A program made the position numbers and the translations under genes. From the NCBI GenBank assembly GCA_947644545.1, contig CANRZW010000001.1:231533-295532 (forward strand): a stretch of 64,000 nt of DNA, written 5' to 3'. Source of the DNA: an uncultured Lachnospiraceae bacterium. GTDB lineage: Bacteria > Bacillota > Clostridia > Lachnospirales > Lachnospiraceae. The notes under the pieces are model-generated. The model was given only the letters and a program-made list of their open reading frames with translations, was not told the DNA's origin and searched no databases. The first letter of the stretch is position 1. Every line of letters begins with the position of its first letter. Shown one piece after another: positions 26,713-34,983 of the stretch.

Positions 26713-27546
26713 TTACCTTAGCCGTATGGCATGTTCCGTGATCTGTATCACGCCTTCCTTCAACAGATGTCCTACCGCCCTCTTGAACTCATTTTTACTC
26801 ATCTGCGTCTCCCGCCTGATCACCTCCGGCGAAGCCTTGTCTGTAAACGGCAGGACACCGTCAAAGCTCTCTATGATCTCCAACACCCTTCCTGCATCCT
26901 TCTCGATCTGCAGATACGCTTTCTCCCGAATACTCAGATTCAGCTTGCCGTCCTCCTTCACTGCCGTGACACGAGCCTCGATCGTATCTCCGATCTGCAC
27001 CGGCCCGTACAGCTCCTGCTTCGGGATCAGCGCCGAGTATTGATCATCTACCGCCACAAAAGCGCCGAAATTCCTGCTGATTTCATAGACCGTTCCCCTG
27101 ACTCTGTCATCCTTCCGGTAAGGACTGTCCGTAGACAGGTATGGATACACATTCATGGTGGCGCAAAGCCTGCTGCTCTTATCTATGTAGAGCGCAGCCA
27201 GGCATTCTTCCCCGGCAGACACCTTCCTTGTCTGCTCTTTGAAAGGAAGAAGCAGCTCCTTCTCCAGTCCCCAGTCCAGAAAGGCGCCGATCTTCCCCAC
27301 CTGCGCTACCCTCAGCCGTGCGACACCGTGGAGCGTCACTTCCGGCCTGCCGGTGGTCGCGATCAGACGGTCTTTGGAATCCCTGTAGATAAACACTTCT
27401 ACCTCGTCTCCGGCCTGCGCCTGCTCCGGCACCTGCTTCTTTGGCAGCAGCACCCGCTCCTCCTTGTCTTCCCCGTCCCACAGGTAGACACCGAAATCTA
27501 CTTTTTTCAATATCTGTAACGTCTGGATCTCTCCCAGTCTGATCAT
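26713..27546 (-). CDS. S1-domain RNA-binding protein, CvfB-like
   Basis: 277-aa protein with consecutive S1-like beta-barrel domains (visible in VGKIGAFLDWGLEKELLLP around residue 80 and RVRGTVYEISRNFGAFVAV around residue 155) and a C-terminal winged helix (KNEFKRAVGHLLKEGVIQI). This is the organisation of CvfB/YitL, which binds RNA and affects virulence factor expression in Staphylococcus. The start at 27546 (MIRLGEIQTL) has GAGGAA upstream; the frame remains open to 27633 without a ribosome site. The thioesterase gene lies 70 bp upstream on the same strand. Confidence 0.85.
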   Translation of the reverse strand: MIRLGEIQTLQILKKVDFGVYLWDGEDKEERVLLPKKQVPEQAQAGDEVEVFIYRDSKDRLIATTGRPEVTLHGVARLRVAQVGKIGAFLDWGLEKELLLPFKEQTRKVSAGEECLAALYIDKSSRLCATMNVYPYLSTDSPYRKDDRVRGTVYEISRNFGAFVAVDDQYSALIPKQELYGPVQIGDTIEARVTAVKEDGKLNLSIREKAYLQIEKDAGRVLEIIESFDGVLPFTDKASPEVIRRETQMSKNEFKRAVGHLLKEGVIQITEHAIRLR

Positions 27547-27616
27547 AAGTTCCTCTCTTTCTTCCTGACACTTCTCACACAATTGCTGCAATGGACACGC
27601 CGCTTTGACCGCTATG

Positions 27617-28324
27617 CTATTGCAATTCCACAATACAGTACGGCCTGCCGTCTTCTTTATTCAGCGACACGGTATACAACCCGTTCATCTCGTCTGCCGT
27701 CACCACCGGACAGATCCTGTCACCAAGCACCGCCTGATTCTTATACTCCACCCGCAGCTGCCCTACAAAGAAATCTTTCGGAACATATTCCATAGCCATC
27801 CGCACATACTGTCCGTTATTCACATGATTGTTGGTATCCAGATGATGCTCCTTCACCGCAAAAGGCTCCATGTGCCTGCCATCCGCCGGTACGTGGATCT
27901 TACGCGGCGCATATTCCATGGGATACTTCTCTTCCAGCACATACCCTGCCAGCATCTTATCGTTGGGTCTTGCCGGCGCCATCTTCCCCAGATCCATCAG
28001 GCTCCAGATCGTATTGGCATAGGAAAGCACCTCACCCGCTTCGGTCTTCATCACAAAATTACGATAGCCTACAAACCCCTTAAACTCATAGGGCGCCGTC
28101 CCGATCACGATCCGCTCACACAAATGCGGATACCTGTTGACACAAATCTGCCAGGCAGACAGCATCCACACCTGATTCAGCTCCCGCAGATAGTCCGTTC
28201 CCAGACCGATATCCTCCGAATGAAACGTGGAACAATCCTGGAAATAATCCAGAAGCGCGATCAGCGTCATGTTGCCGTCCGTGCCCACCTCACTGTACCG
28301 TACTCTACTGTCAAATGTATACAT
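27617..28324 (-). CDS. Acyl-ACP thioesterase
   Basis: 235-aa double-hotdog protein of the bacterial acyl-ACP thioesterase family. The first hotdog begins with YSEVGTDGNMTLIALLDYFQD, and the second has EHHLDTNNHVNNGQYVRMA with the catalytic Asp-Asn-His pattern. It hydrolyses acyl-ACP to release free fatty acids, which in Clostridia may tune fatty acid chain lengths. The ATG at 28324 is chosen because AAGGTG lies just upstream; a GTG at 28333 overlaps that site. It is separated from the CvfB-like gene by 70 bp, and the tRNA-Gln fragment with its terminator lies upstream. Confidence 0.88.
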   Translation of the reverse strand: MYTFDSRVRYSEVGTDGNMTLIALLDYFQDCSTFHSEDIGLGTDYLRELNQVWMLSAWQICVNRYPHLCERIVIGTAPYEFKGFVGYRNFVMKTEAGEVLSYANTIWSLMDLGKMAPARPNDKMLAGYVLEEKYPMEYAPRKIHVPADGRHMEPFAVKEHHLDTNNHVNNGQYVRMAMEYVPKDFFVGQLRVEYKNQAVLGDRICPVVTADEMNGLYTVSLNKEDGRPYCIVELQ

Positions 28325-28352
28325 AGCTTTCACCTTCTTAGTTTAAAAGAGA

Positions 28353-28375
28353 CCCGGCAGATTCATTCCACCGGG
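28353..28375 (-). terminator. Terminator behind the truncated tRNA-Gln
   Basis: CCCGG (28353-28357) pairs with CCGGG (28371-28375); on the minus strand CTCTTTT follows. It is the counterpart of the terminator at 30048-30074 behind the intact tRNA-Gln. Confidence 0.6.
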
Positions 28376-28384
28376 CCTCATTCA

Positions 28385-28435
28385 CTGGGCTGCAAGGATT
28401 CGAACCTTGAAATGACGGAGTCAGAGTCCGTTGCC
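28385..28435 (-). pseudogene. 3' fragment of tRNA-Gln (probable attachment-site duplicate)
   Basis: 51 bp identical, except for one base, to 30083-30133, covering the anticodon arm, variable loop, T arm and 3' acceptor strand of tRNA-Gln(CTG). The D arm and 5' acceptor strand are missing and replaced by unrelated sequence. The one difference (28392) would break acceptor pair 7-66 with the surviving 5' half, as expected for a copy no longer under selection. Such fragments are left at the far end of elements that integrate into a tRNA 3' end. Confidence 0.8.
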
Positions 28436-28486
28436 CATGCCCTGTTTTTCCTTGATTTTGCGCAGTTTCTATGATGCCTTTACCAC

Positions 28487-28510
28487 AAATTGACCTATGA
28501 ATTGACCTAT
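28487..28510. repeat. 24-bp direct repeat, left copy
   Basis: One mismatch to 29969-29992. Internally it is nearly a tandem of a 12-bp unit, AATTGACCTATG. The two copies lie just inside the ends of the tRNA-flanked islet. Confidence 0.7.
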
Positions 28511-28540
28511 CATTAATATTTTCTTATTTACTTATGAAGA

Positions 28541-29047
28541 TTAGAAACAGCCCTCCAAGCCGACATAACTTAAAACCTTATTGCAGAGTTTCCGGCTCAA
28601 CCTAATATCACATCTGAGCAAAATTTCCAGTATTTCCCGAATCTCTTCAGCCGATACAATTCCCTCATCATAAGCCAGCATTAAGATACCTACTGTTCCT
28701 ACATATTCAACAGCCATCTTCTTAGCCACATTTCTACCCTTATGCTCATCTATAAGCAGCAGCTCTGCTCCCATCTCTCCATATAAAACCAGCGATTCGC
28801 TTTCTCCTGCATCCAATCCTGTAATGACTCTTAAAATACGCACCGATTCTATATTACGTACTTTCTCAATCGAAAGGAAACTACACTTCTCAATTTCCCT
28901 TCGTTCTTCTTCATAATTGTCATTGCTTGTCAGCTCATTGTAAACCGCTTCCGGCACCACAACTGTATGGTACAACCTTTCAAGCAATTCCAGTCTTCCA
29001 GCCTTTAGCAATGATAAAATCGGCGTTGTATCTGATATTATTATCAT
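28541..29047 (-). CDS. PIN-domain (DUF3368) protein, probable toxin
   Basis: 168-aa protein of the DUF3368 branch of PIN-fold nucleases. The first acidic residue is in SDTTPIL at the N-terminus, another group is in LDAGESESLVL and the third in LLIDEHKGRNVA, the usual PIN metal-binding pattern. Such proteins are thought to cleave RNA and are paired with UPF0175 proteins as toxin-antitoxin modules. The ATG overlaps the stop of the upstream UPF0175 gene by 4 nt (ATGA), typical for such a pair. It sits inside the tRNA-Gln islet. Confidence 0.85.
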   Translation of the reverse strand: MIIISDTTPILSLLKAGRLELLERLYHTVVVPEAVYNELTSNDNYEEERREIEKCSFLSIEKVRNIESVRILRVITGLDAGESESLVLYGEMGAELLLIDEHKGRNVAKKMAVEYVGTVGILMLAYDEGIVSAEEIREILEILLRCDIRLSRKLCNKVLSYVGLEGCF

Positions 29048-29319
29048 GCCTCTATAGCAGCCAGCCTTTTTACAGTCTGGATTTCCTCCTCAAATTCTTC
29101 ATCTGTCATATCCAAATAGGGGATTCCCAGTCTGCTATACATCTCAATGAGATTCATCTTATTCATCCCCAGCAGTTCTGCTGCCTTCCCATGCGATATT
29201 GTGTTGTTAGCAATACTTGGATATAGCAAAAGGGCTTTTCGCATTTCTTCTGTTGTATCGTCCAATACATACTCCTTTGCAGATGCCGGAAGCCTTATCT
29301 CCATACTCACCATACTCAT
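29044..29319 (-). CDS. UPF0175-family protein, probable antitoxin
   Basis: 91-aa small protein. The central segment NNTISHGKAAELLGMNKMNLIEM is a helix-turn-helix-like motif typical of UPF0175, followed by LGIPYLDMTDEEFEEEI. In this family the protein probably binds DNA and neutralises the PIN partner. The start at 29319 has AAGGAG upstream. It is translated ahead of the PIN gene, with a 4-nt overlap. No promoter is obvious in the AT-rich 200 bp upstream. Confidence 0.82.
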   Translation of the reverse strand: MSMVSMEIRLPASAKEYVLDDTTEEMRKALLLYPSIANNTISHGKAAELLGMNKMNLIEMYSRLGIPYLDMTDEEFEEEIQTVKRLAAIEA

Positions 29320-29517
29320 AAAACCACTCCTTCCCTAAGATTTTCATATATTCTCATGACAAATTTTTTATCTCTAATTCTTATACTCTATACAACACCC
29401 TGCCATATCTTCTCCATATCCTTTCACTATTCTACTTTTATATTATACACAATTTTTACGGCAAATACAATTTCAATCATATAAGCGTCTGTAATTACAC
29501 AATAAAATCTCCCTGAT

Positions 29518-29838
29518 CTAAAATTCTTTCAGCCTCATAACCACCTCATTATTTCGGCATATTCTACGCCTTGCACTTCCTTTTTCACTGGCGACGGCAC
29601 CATCACAACCTGCTTTGTCTCGCCATCCTCCCTCATCCTTCATCCTCACAAATGCCCCGGCATGGATCAAGTCATTTACGTTATCAGGATACATGCCCTT
29701 TCTTATTTCTACCAATTTATCAAGGCACTTCACACTGACCCGTTCCTCCCCTACCCTCTTTATTCCGGCCAGTATCTTTTCACATTCCTCTTCCACGGCT
29801 TTTTTCTGAAAGAGTTCCGCCCGGATCATCCTGCCCAT
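29518..29838 (-). CDS. Hypothetical protein in the islet, doubtful
   Basis: 106-codon open frame with a charged N-terminal half (KKAVEEECEKILAGIKRVGE) and a low-complexity C-terminus. No ribosome site, promoter or recognisable domain. Its start overlaps, in a different frame, the remains of a PP-loop protein gene (29780-29923), so it may be the product of a frame disruption of a once longer gene. Base composition is close to the rest of the islet. I consider it a remnant rather than a working gene. Confidence 0.3.
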   Translation of the reverse strand: MGRMIRAELFQKKAVEEECEKILAGIKRVGEERVSVKCLDKLVEIRKGMYPDNVNDLIHAGAFVRMKDEGGWRDKAGCDGAVASEKGSARRRICRNNEVVMRLKEF

Positions 29839-29923
29839 ACAGCAAAAATATCTTTTCTTTTGGGAATTCCTGCAGTGCCCAGTATAATGCGCCTGTACTG
29901 TCGATCCCGTTACTGTAGCTTAC
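29780..29923 (-). pseudogene. Remnant of a PP-loop (PAPS-reductase-like) gene
   Basis: Translating the minus strand from 29923 gives VSYSNGIDSTGALYWALQEF followed by PKEKIFLLYG before the frame ends at 29780; a stop codon also lies directly upstream. The PP-loop SxGxDS pattern and the following helix/strand resemble phosphoadenosine-phosphosulfate-reductase-like proteins, which are common in phages and integrated elements. Only about 48 codons remain. It supports the view that the islet is a decayed mobile element. Confidence 0.5.
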
Positions 29924-29968
29924 TCACCGCCCTACAACCCACTGTTCACGCACTCTGCCGCATTTTTT

Positions 29969-29992
29969 AAATTGGCCTATGAATTGACCTAT
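29969..29992. repeat. 24-bp direct repeat, right copy
   Basis: Near-identical to 28487-28510 (one mismatch). It lies on the 3' side of the intact tRNA-Gln, beyond its terminator. Confidence 0.7.
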
Positions 29993-30047
29993 CCAACAGA
30001 AAAACTACGTGAAACCCGCATAAACACTGCATTTCCGGGCATAAGAA

Positions 30048-30074
30048 AACCCGGCGGATCATCTCTGCCGGGTT
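30048..30074 (-). terminator. Terminator of tRNA-Gln
   Basis: AACCCGGC (30048-30055) pairs with GCCGGGTT (30067-30074); the minus strand continues TTCTTATG. It ends 9 bp from the tRNA 3' end. Confidence 0.75.
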
Positions 30075-30082
30075 CCTGTCAG

Positions 30083-30154
30083 CTGGGCTACAAGGATTCG
30101 AACCTTGAAATGACGGAGTCAGAGTCCGTTGCCTTACCGTTTGGCGATAGCCCA
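30083..30154 (-). tRNA. tRNA-Gln (anticodon CTG)
   Basis: 72-nt cloverleaf: acceptor TGGGCTA/TAGCCCA with discriminator G, anticodon stem ACGGA/TCCGT with loop CTCTGAC (anticodon CTG), T arm with GGTTCGAATCC. The CCA end is not encoded. A strong promoter lies 14 bp upstream and a terminator follows. It is the intact member of the pair that bounds the islet. Confidence 0.93.
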
Positions 30155-30167
30155 TCAACAATTAAAG

Positions 30168-30196
30168 ATTATAAAGGATATTCTTTCCTTTTGCAA
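30168..30196 (-). promoter_or_regulatory. tRNA-Gln promoter
   Basis: TTGCAA (30191-30196), exactly 17 bp, TATAAT (30168-30173) on the minus strand. Confidence 0.85.
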
Positions 30197-30239
30197 GTCT
30201 TTTTTTAAATTTTTTTATTTTTCTTTTTTGTAACGGTTC

Positions 30240-30307
30240 CGTCATGAAATCATCTGCCGGTTCTCTATAAACGTCTGCACACAGAACACAGACGACAGAT
30301 GATTTCA
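30240..30307 (-). terminator. Nested hairpin behind glnN
   Basis: Outer arms TGAAATCATCTG and CAGATGATTTCA enclose an inner GTCTG/CAGAC stem, some 30 bp beyond the glnN stop codon. Downstream on the minus strand the sequence is A-rich rather than U-rich, so termination efficiency is uncertain. Confidence 0.55.
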
Positions 30308-30337
30308 CGCACCGTCCTCCTCATAACGAGGCCTTAC

Positions 30338-32455
30338 TTAAATCTCGTACATCAGTTCCCCGTAAGTCGGGATCGGCCAGATCTTCCTGTCAACGATCAT
30401 CTCCAGCTCATCGGCCGGCGCACGCAGTTCTTCCATAACTACCTTCACGGTATCCTTATAATAGAATGCCTGTGCCTTGATATCCGTCATGGCGGAGGCA
30501 TACTCCTCCACCTCTTCCAGCCGGCGCAGCGCCGCCTGCATGGCTGCCAGTTTGACGTTGACCTTCTGCAGAAGTTCCACCTGCACTACCGGATCCACCC
30601 CGGCTTCCCTCACGGCATTCACCGTGTCTGCCAGGATCCTGGAATATTTCACCACCGCCGGAATGATCTGTTTGCCCGCCATATCGATCATGGCAAGGGC
30701 TTCTATATTGATGGTCTTCGCGTAGGTTTCGTAAATAATCTCCTCGCGGGACTCCAGCTCCACCTTTGTAAAAATATGAAACTTCTCAAACAGCCTCACG
30801 GCCTTATCCGTCGTCAGCGTACCTGCCGCCTCGATCATGGATTTAATGTTCGGCAGTCCTCTTCTCTCCGCCTCCTCTACCCACTCATCCGCGTAGCCGT
30901 TACCGTTGAAGATGATCCGCTGGTGCTCTGCCATATATTCCTTGATCAGATCATGGATCGCCAGCTCCAGATCCTTCTCCGCCACCTTCTCCAGCCGGTC
31001 CGCCGCTTCGCAGAACGCCTCCGCCACAATCGCATTCAGCGTAGTATTGGGACTGGCAATCGAATCCGCGGAACCGACCATCCGGAACTCAAATTTATTC
31101 CCCGTAAAAGCAAAGGGCGAGGTTCTGTTTCTGTCCGTCGCATCCTTCTTGAAATCAGGAAGCGTCTTAACGCCCGTGCGCAGTCTGCCGCCTTCCTTGA
31201 CACTGGTAGCCTCGCCCGTCTCAATCAGCTGATTTACCACGTCCTCCAACTGCTCGCCCAGGAAAATGGATATGATCGCAGGCGGCGCCTCGTTGGCCCC
31301 CAATCTATGATCGTTACCCACATCGGAGGCTGACTGACGGAGCAGATCCGCATGGATATCCACCGCTTTCATAATGCAGGCCAGCACCAGCAGGAACTGT
31401 ACATTCCTGTTCGGCGTATCGCCCGGATCCAGCAGATTTACGCCGTTATCGGTGGTAATGGACCAGTTGTCATGCTTACCGGAACCATTGACCCCGGCAT
31501 AAGGCTTCTCATGGAGCAGACACCTCATTCCATGACGGATCGCCACTCTCTTCATGGCCTCCATCACAAGCTGATTATGGTCCACGGCAATATTGGCCGT
31601 CTCATAGATGGGCGCCAGTTCATGCTGTGCAGGTGCCACCTCATTGTGCTGCGTTTTGGCCGTAACGCCCAGCTTCCACAACTCCTCATTCAGGTCCTTC
31701 ATGTAAGCGCCTACGCGCTCCCTGATGACGCCGAAGTAATGATCTTCCATCTCCTGCCCTTTCGGTGCAGGTGCTCCAAACAACGTACGTCCGGCAAACA
31801 TCAGATCCGTTCTTTGCATATACAGATCCTTATCTACCAGGAAATACTCCTGTTCGGCTCCTACAGATGCGGTAACCCTGGTAGCTCCCGTATTGCCAAA
31901 CAGGCGGACGATACGCAGCGCCTGCTCACTCAGCGCCTCCATGGAACGCAGAAGCGGCGTCTTCTTGTCAAGCGCTTCTCCTGTATAAGAACAGAATGCC
32001 GTCGGAATACAGAGAATCGTACCACATCCCGATTCCTTCAGGAATGCCGGCGATGTGATATCCCAGGCCGTATAGCCTCTCGCCTCGAATGTGGCGCGCA
32101 GGCCGCCCGAAGGGAAAGATGATGCATCCGGTTCTCCCTTGATCAGCTCCTTACCGGAAAACTCCGTCAGCATTCTGCCTTCCTCGTCGGGATGTGCCAC
32201 GAAAGCATCGTGTTTCTCAGCCGTGATACCGGTCAGCGGCTGAAACCAGTGCGTATAATGTGTTGCGCCGTTCTCTACCGCCCAGTCTTTCATTTCCTTG
32301 GCAACGACGTTCGCGGCCGCTTTGGACAGCTCCCCACCCTCATTCATCACCTTGACCACTTCACTGTACACATTCTTTGGCAGCCTCTCCTTCATCTTGC
32401 CAAGTGTGAACACGTTCTTCCCGAAGATCTCTTCCACATTAAACACCTTGCTCAT
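30338..32455 (-). CDS. glnN: Type III glutamine synthetase
   Basis: 705-aa ATP-dependent enzyme making glutamine from glutamate and ammonia. Length and sequence match the GSIII family rather than the 440-aa GSI: the N-terminal [25 protein letters not shown] and [14 protein letters not shown], the glutamate/metal region [10 protein letters not shown], and [15 protein letters not shown] with [18 protein letters not shown]. It forms dodecamers in characterised species. The start at 32455 (MSKVFN) follows GGAGGAG; an upstream ATG at 32485 overlaps nothing useful. The unit appears monocistronic; the upstream 199 bp contain no obvious riboswitch. Confidence 0.95.
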   Translation of the reverse strand: MSKVFNVEEIFGKNVFTLGKMKERLPKNVYSEVVKVMNEGGELSKAAANVVAKEMKDWAVENGATHYTHWFQPLTGITAEKHDAFVAHPDEEGRMLTEFSGKELIKGEPDASSFPSGGLRATFEARGYTAWDITSPAFLKESGCGTILCIPTAFCSYTGEALDKKTPLLRSMEALSEQALRIVRLFGNTGATRVTASVGAEQEYFLVDKDLYMQRTDLMFAGRTLFGAPAPKGQEMEDHYFGVIRERVGAYMKDLNEELWKLGVTAKTQHNEVAPAQHELAPIYETANIAVDHNQLVMEAMKRVAIRHGMRCLLHEKPYAGVNGSGKHDNWSITTDNGVNLLDPGDTPNRNVQFLLVLACIMKAVDIHADLLRQSASDVGNDHRLGANEAPPAIISIFLGEQLEDVVNQLIETGEATSVKEGGRLRTGVKTLPDFKKDATDRNRTSPFAFTGNKFEFRMVGSADSIASPNTTLNAIVAEAFCEAADRLEKVAEKDLELAIHDLIKEYMAEHQRIIFNGNGYADEWVEEAERRGLPNIKSMIEAAGTLTTDKAVRLFEKFHIFTKVELESREEIIYETYAKTINIEALAMIDMAGKQIIPAVVKYSRILADTVNAVREAGVDPVVQVELLQKVNVKLAAMQAALRRLEEVEEYASAMTDIKAQAFYYKDTVKVVMEELRAPADELEMIVDRKIWPIPTYGELMYEI

Positions 32456-32654
32456 TCTCTCCTCCATTCCGTTAGGAACCGGCATAAATCCACTGTCCGT
32501 GTAACCCGATTCCCGGCTGTCCGTGTATATTCTTCTCTGCCTTGTATGGATAAGTAAAATACTCTACTTTTTTCAAAAATGCAATACCATATCCAAAATT
32601 TTGTGATTTCTGACGGATTTTACGGTCATGAGCACCTTTTCCCTGTTCAGACCG

Positions 32655-33899
32655 TCACACATTTTGCACCCGCAGAAGATCAAACTGTTTTGGCGTTACA
32701 GAGAGCGCCACATCGATCACCTGCTTCGAGTGAGGGCAGGATTCCACACTTTCACCCTCCTCATTGTACATGGCCAGCACCTCCACAGGCACATTGCCGC
32801 CATCCGGCTTCATGATCTCGATCCTGTCGCCGACACAGAACTTATTGCGCTGCTCAATACGGGCACAGGTCCTGCCTGCCGTCTGTACGATCTCCCCCAC
32901 GATCCCCAGATAAGTATATTCATTCACATAAGTATTGTTGTCGTAGATCTGCGTCGTCTCATCCGGCCTGCCGAAATAAAAGCCCGTCGTAAACTGTCTG
33001 TAAGTGCATTTGGCGATCTCTGCCAGATACCAGTCCATATTCTCCCGGTACTTCTCCGCGGATTCCAGACAGTCATCGATCGCCCGGCGGTAGGTGCGCG
33101 CCACCGTCGCCACATAGAGCGCCGTCTTCATCCGTCCCTCGATCTTGAAACTATCGATGCCGGCCTCGATCATCTCCGGTATATGCCCGATCATGCACAG
33201 ATCTTTGGAGTTAAAAATATAAGTTCCCCGCTCATTCTCATAGACCGGCAGATATTCGCCCGGCCTGGTTTCCTCCACCACCGCGTATTTCCAGCGGCAG
33301 GGATGGGTACAGGCGCCATGGTTGGCATCCCTGCCCGTAAAATAGCTGCTCAGCAGGCACCGTCCCGAATAGGAGATGCACATCGCCCCATGGATAAAGC
33401 TCTCGATCTCTAAATCCTCCGGGATATTCTCCCGAATCTCCCGAATCTCCGCCAAAGACAATTCTCTGGCGGACACCACTCTTTTTGCTCCCTGCGCCTG
33501 CCAGAACCGGTATGTCATATAATTCGTATTGTTGGCCTGGGTTGATACATGAATATCGATCTCCGGACAGATCTCCCGTGCCAGCATGAACATTCCCGGG
33601 TCGGCAATGATCAGGGCGTCCGGCTTGAGCGCTTTCAGTTCCTGGAAATAAGCCCGCGCCCCCTCCAGATCACCGTTATGGGCCAGAATATTGGCCGTCA
33701 CATGCACCTGCACGCCTCTCTCATGAGCAAAGGCGATGCCCTCCGCCATCTCGTCCGGCGTAAAATTCTTCGCCTTGGCACGCAGGCCGAACGCCTCGCC
33801 GCCGATATAGACCGCATCAGCTCCGAAGACCACCGCCGTCTTCAACACTTCCAGGCTGCTCGCCGGAATCAATAATTCAGGTTTTCCTCTCTTACCCAT
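32655..33899 (-). CDS. Peptidase U32-family protein, probable tRNA 5-hydroxyuridine factor
   Basis: 414-aa U32-family protein. The signature region ESFIHGAMCISYSGRCLLS...NHGACTHPCRW carries the conserved cysteines of this family. Despite the name, close relatives (TrhP, YrrN/YrrO in Bacillus; RlhA for rRNA) act in prephenate-dependent hydroxylation of tRNA wobble uridine. The gene lies 2 nt after the TrmR-like methyltransferase, the enzyme which methylates that same hydroxyuridine, so the pair should form 5-methoxyuridine. The start has GGATAGAG upstream. Bacillus carries two U32 genes here; only one is present in this window. Confidence 0.85.
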   Translation of the reverse strand: MGKRGKPELLIPASSLEVLKTAVVFGADAVYIGGEAFGLRAKAKNFTPDEMAEGIAFAHERGVQVHVTANILAHNGDLEGARAYFQELKALKPDALIIADPGMFMLAREICPEIDIHVSTQANNTNYMTYRFWQAQGAKRVVSARELSLAEIREIRENIPEDLEIESFIHGAMCISYSGRCLLSSYFTGRDANHGACTHPCRWKYAVVEETRPGEYLPVYENERGTYIFNSKDLCMIGHIPEMIEAGIDSFKIEGRMKTALYVATVARTYRRAIDDCLESAEKYRENMDWYLAEIAKCTYRQFTTGFYFGRPDETTQIYDNNTYVNEYTYLGIVGEIVQTAGRTCARIEQRNKFCVGDRIEIMKPDGGNVPVEVLAMYNEEGESVESCPHSKQVIDVALSVTPKQFDLLRVQNV

Positions 33900-33901
33900 C
33901 T

Positions 33902-34528
33902 CTATCCTTTCTTAACGCTGACCGTCACGCCATCCGCAACCGGCAGTATCACCGTCTCCAGCTCGGGGTGATGCTTCAATGCATACAGATACTCCCGCAT
34001 ACGGCTGTGGATCGTCCGATTCCGCCTTGTCACCGCAAACCGGGACTCCAGAATGTCCCCGTCCTGCAGCACATTGTCGGACAACAAAATACCGCCCGGC
34101 AAAAGCAGTCTCATAACGTCCGGCAGGAAATGAATATACTGTCCCTTTGCCGCATCCATGAAGATCATATCATAAGGCCCTGCAAGCTCCCCAAGGATCT
34201 CTGCCGCATCTCCTTCCAACAGCGTGATCTGCTCTTCCTTCCCTGCCCGCCTGAAATTCTCTCTGGCGACGGGAATCCTCTTCTCATATTTCTCTATGGT
34301 CGTGATATGGCAATCCTTCGGTCCGTACTCGCTCATCAAAAGCGCAGAAAAACCAATGGCGCAGCCAACTTCCAAAATCGATGTCGGCTTCCGCATCGCA
34401 AGCAGCAGTCTGAGCAGACTCTGTACCTGCGTGCAGATGATCGGCACATTGGTTTTTCTTGCTTCCTGCTCTATCTCATTTAAGAAAGGCGTGTTCCCGG
34501 GATCCAAAGAATCAATAAACGCATTCAT
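33902..34528 (-). CDS. trmR: O-methyltransferase, TrmR-like (tRNA 5-hydroxyuridine)
   Basis: 208-aa class I SAM-dependent O-methyltransferase. SAM-binding motif SILEVGCAIGFSALLM, acidic IEKYEKR and metal/active-site stretch MDAAKGQYIHFLP...SDNVLQDG are as in the YrrM/TrmR group, which methylates 5-hydroxyuridine at tRNA position 34. The start at 34528 (MNAFIDS) has GGAGATG upstream; a start at 34546 is also possible. It is preceded by the MltG-like gene and followed directly by the U32 gene, the Bacillus yrrL-yrrM-yrrN order. Confidence 0.85.
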   Translation of the reverse strand: MNAFIDSLDPGNTPFLNEIEQEARKTNVPIICTQVQSLLRLLLAMRKPTSILEVGCAIGFSALLMSEYGPKDCHITTIEKYEKRIPVARENFRRAGKEEQITLLEGDAAEILGELAGPYDMIFMDAAKGQYIHFLPDVMRLLLPGGILLSDNVLQDGDILESRFAVTRRNRTIHSRMREYLYALKHHPELETVILPVADGVTVSVKKG

Positions 34529-34563
34529 GCGCTCATCTCCTGTCATCGCACCTGTTTCCTTTC

Positions 34564-34956
34564 CTATTCTTTCGCCTCTTCCTCATCCTCTTCGGGTTCG
34601 ACCGCGATCACTTCCAACATCTCCTGGGCAGTCATCGCCGTGTTCAGGTCATAGATGCCCGGCTGGATCTTGCCATGATGCTCGGACAGCAGCTCCTGGA
34701 TCCTGAACAGATTCGCATCCCGGATCAATCCTCTCTCCTGCAGCATCTGTCCCACCTCTTTGGCCGTATCCGTATTCCCGATGGACACACTGATGACTCT
34801 GCCCTCACCGACCGACAGAGGTTCCTCCGCAAACACGCGAAACCCGTAATCGTAAGCCGCCGTCGCCGTTCTGATAACGAACGATGCAATAAATATAAAA
34901 GCCACAATCTTAATGATCAGCTCAGCCAGTGAACCTATAATGTACTTTGCTTTCAT
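34564..34956 (-). CDS. MltG/YceG-like membrane protein lacking the catalytic domain
   Basis: 130-aa protein with an N-terminal transmembrane helix (about 8-30) and a LysM-like YceG segment (residues about 55-115: TAKEVGQMLQERGLIRDANL...GKIQPGIYDLNTAMTAQEML). This matches the N-terminal third of endolytic transglycosylase MltG, and the gene occupies the mltG (yrrL) position of the conserved cluster, but the catalytic domain with its essential Glu is absent; the protein ends in an acidic tail. There is no sign of a frameshift: the stop is followed by the TrmR gene 18 bp on. It may anchor or regulate other wall enzymes; activity as a transglycosylase is unlikely. Confidence 0.8.
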   Translation of the reverse strand: MKAKYIIGSLAELIIKIVAFIFIASFVIRTATAAYDYGFRVFAEEPLSVGEGRVISVSIGNTDTAKEVGQMLQERGLIRDANLFRIQELLSEHHGKIQPGIYDLNTAMTAQEMLEVIAVEPEEDEEEAKE

Positions 34957-34983
34957 ATCTGACCTCTTATCCTCCGCAATCCT

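Noticed and set aside
28541..29319. PIN/UPF0175 pair as a VapBC module
   Set aside because: The antitoxin is UPF0175-like and the PIN protein DUF3368-like; they do not show VapB/VapC signatures, so the narrower name is not used.
30083..30154. tRNA-Gln region as a full prophage or ICE
   Set aside because: No integrase, capsid, conjugation or replication gene is visible between the tRNA copies; only a small islet can be supported.
32456..32654. Riboswitch or glutamine-responsive RNA before glnN
   Set aside because: Only a weak 5-bp stem (AAGTA/TACTT) could be found; no known riboswitch core is recognisable.
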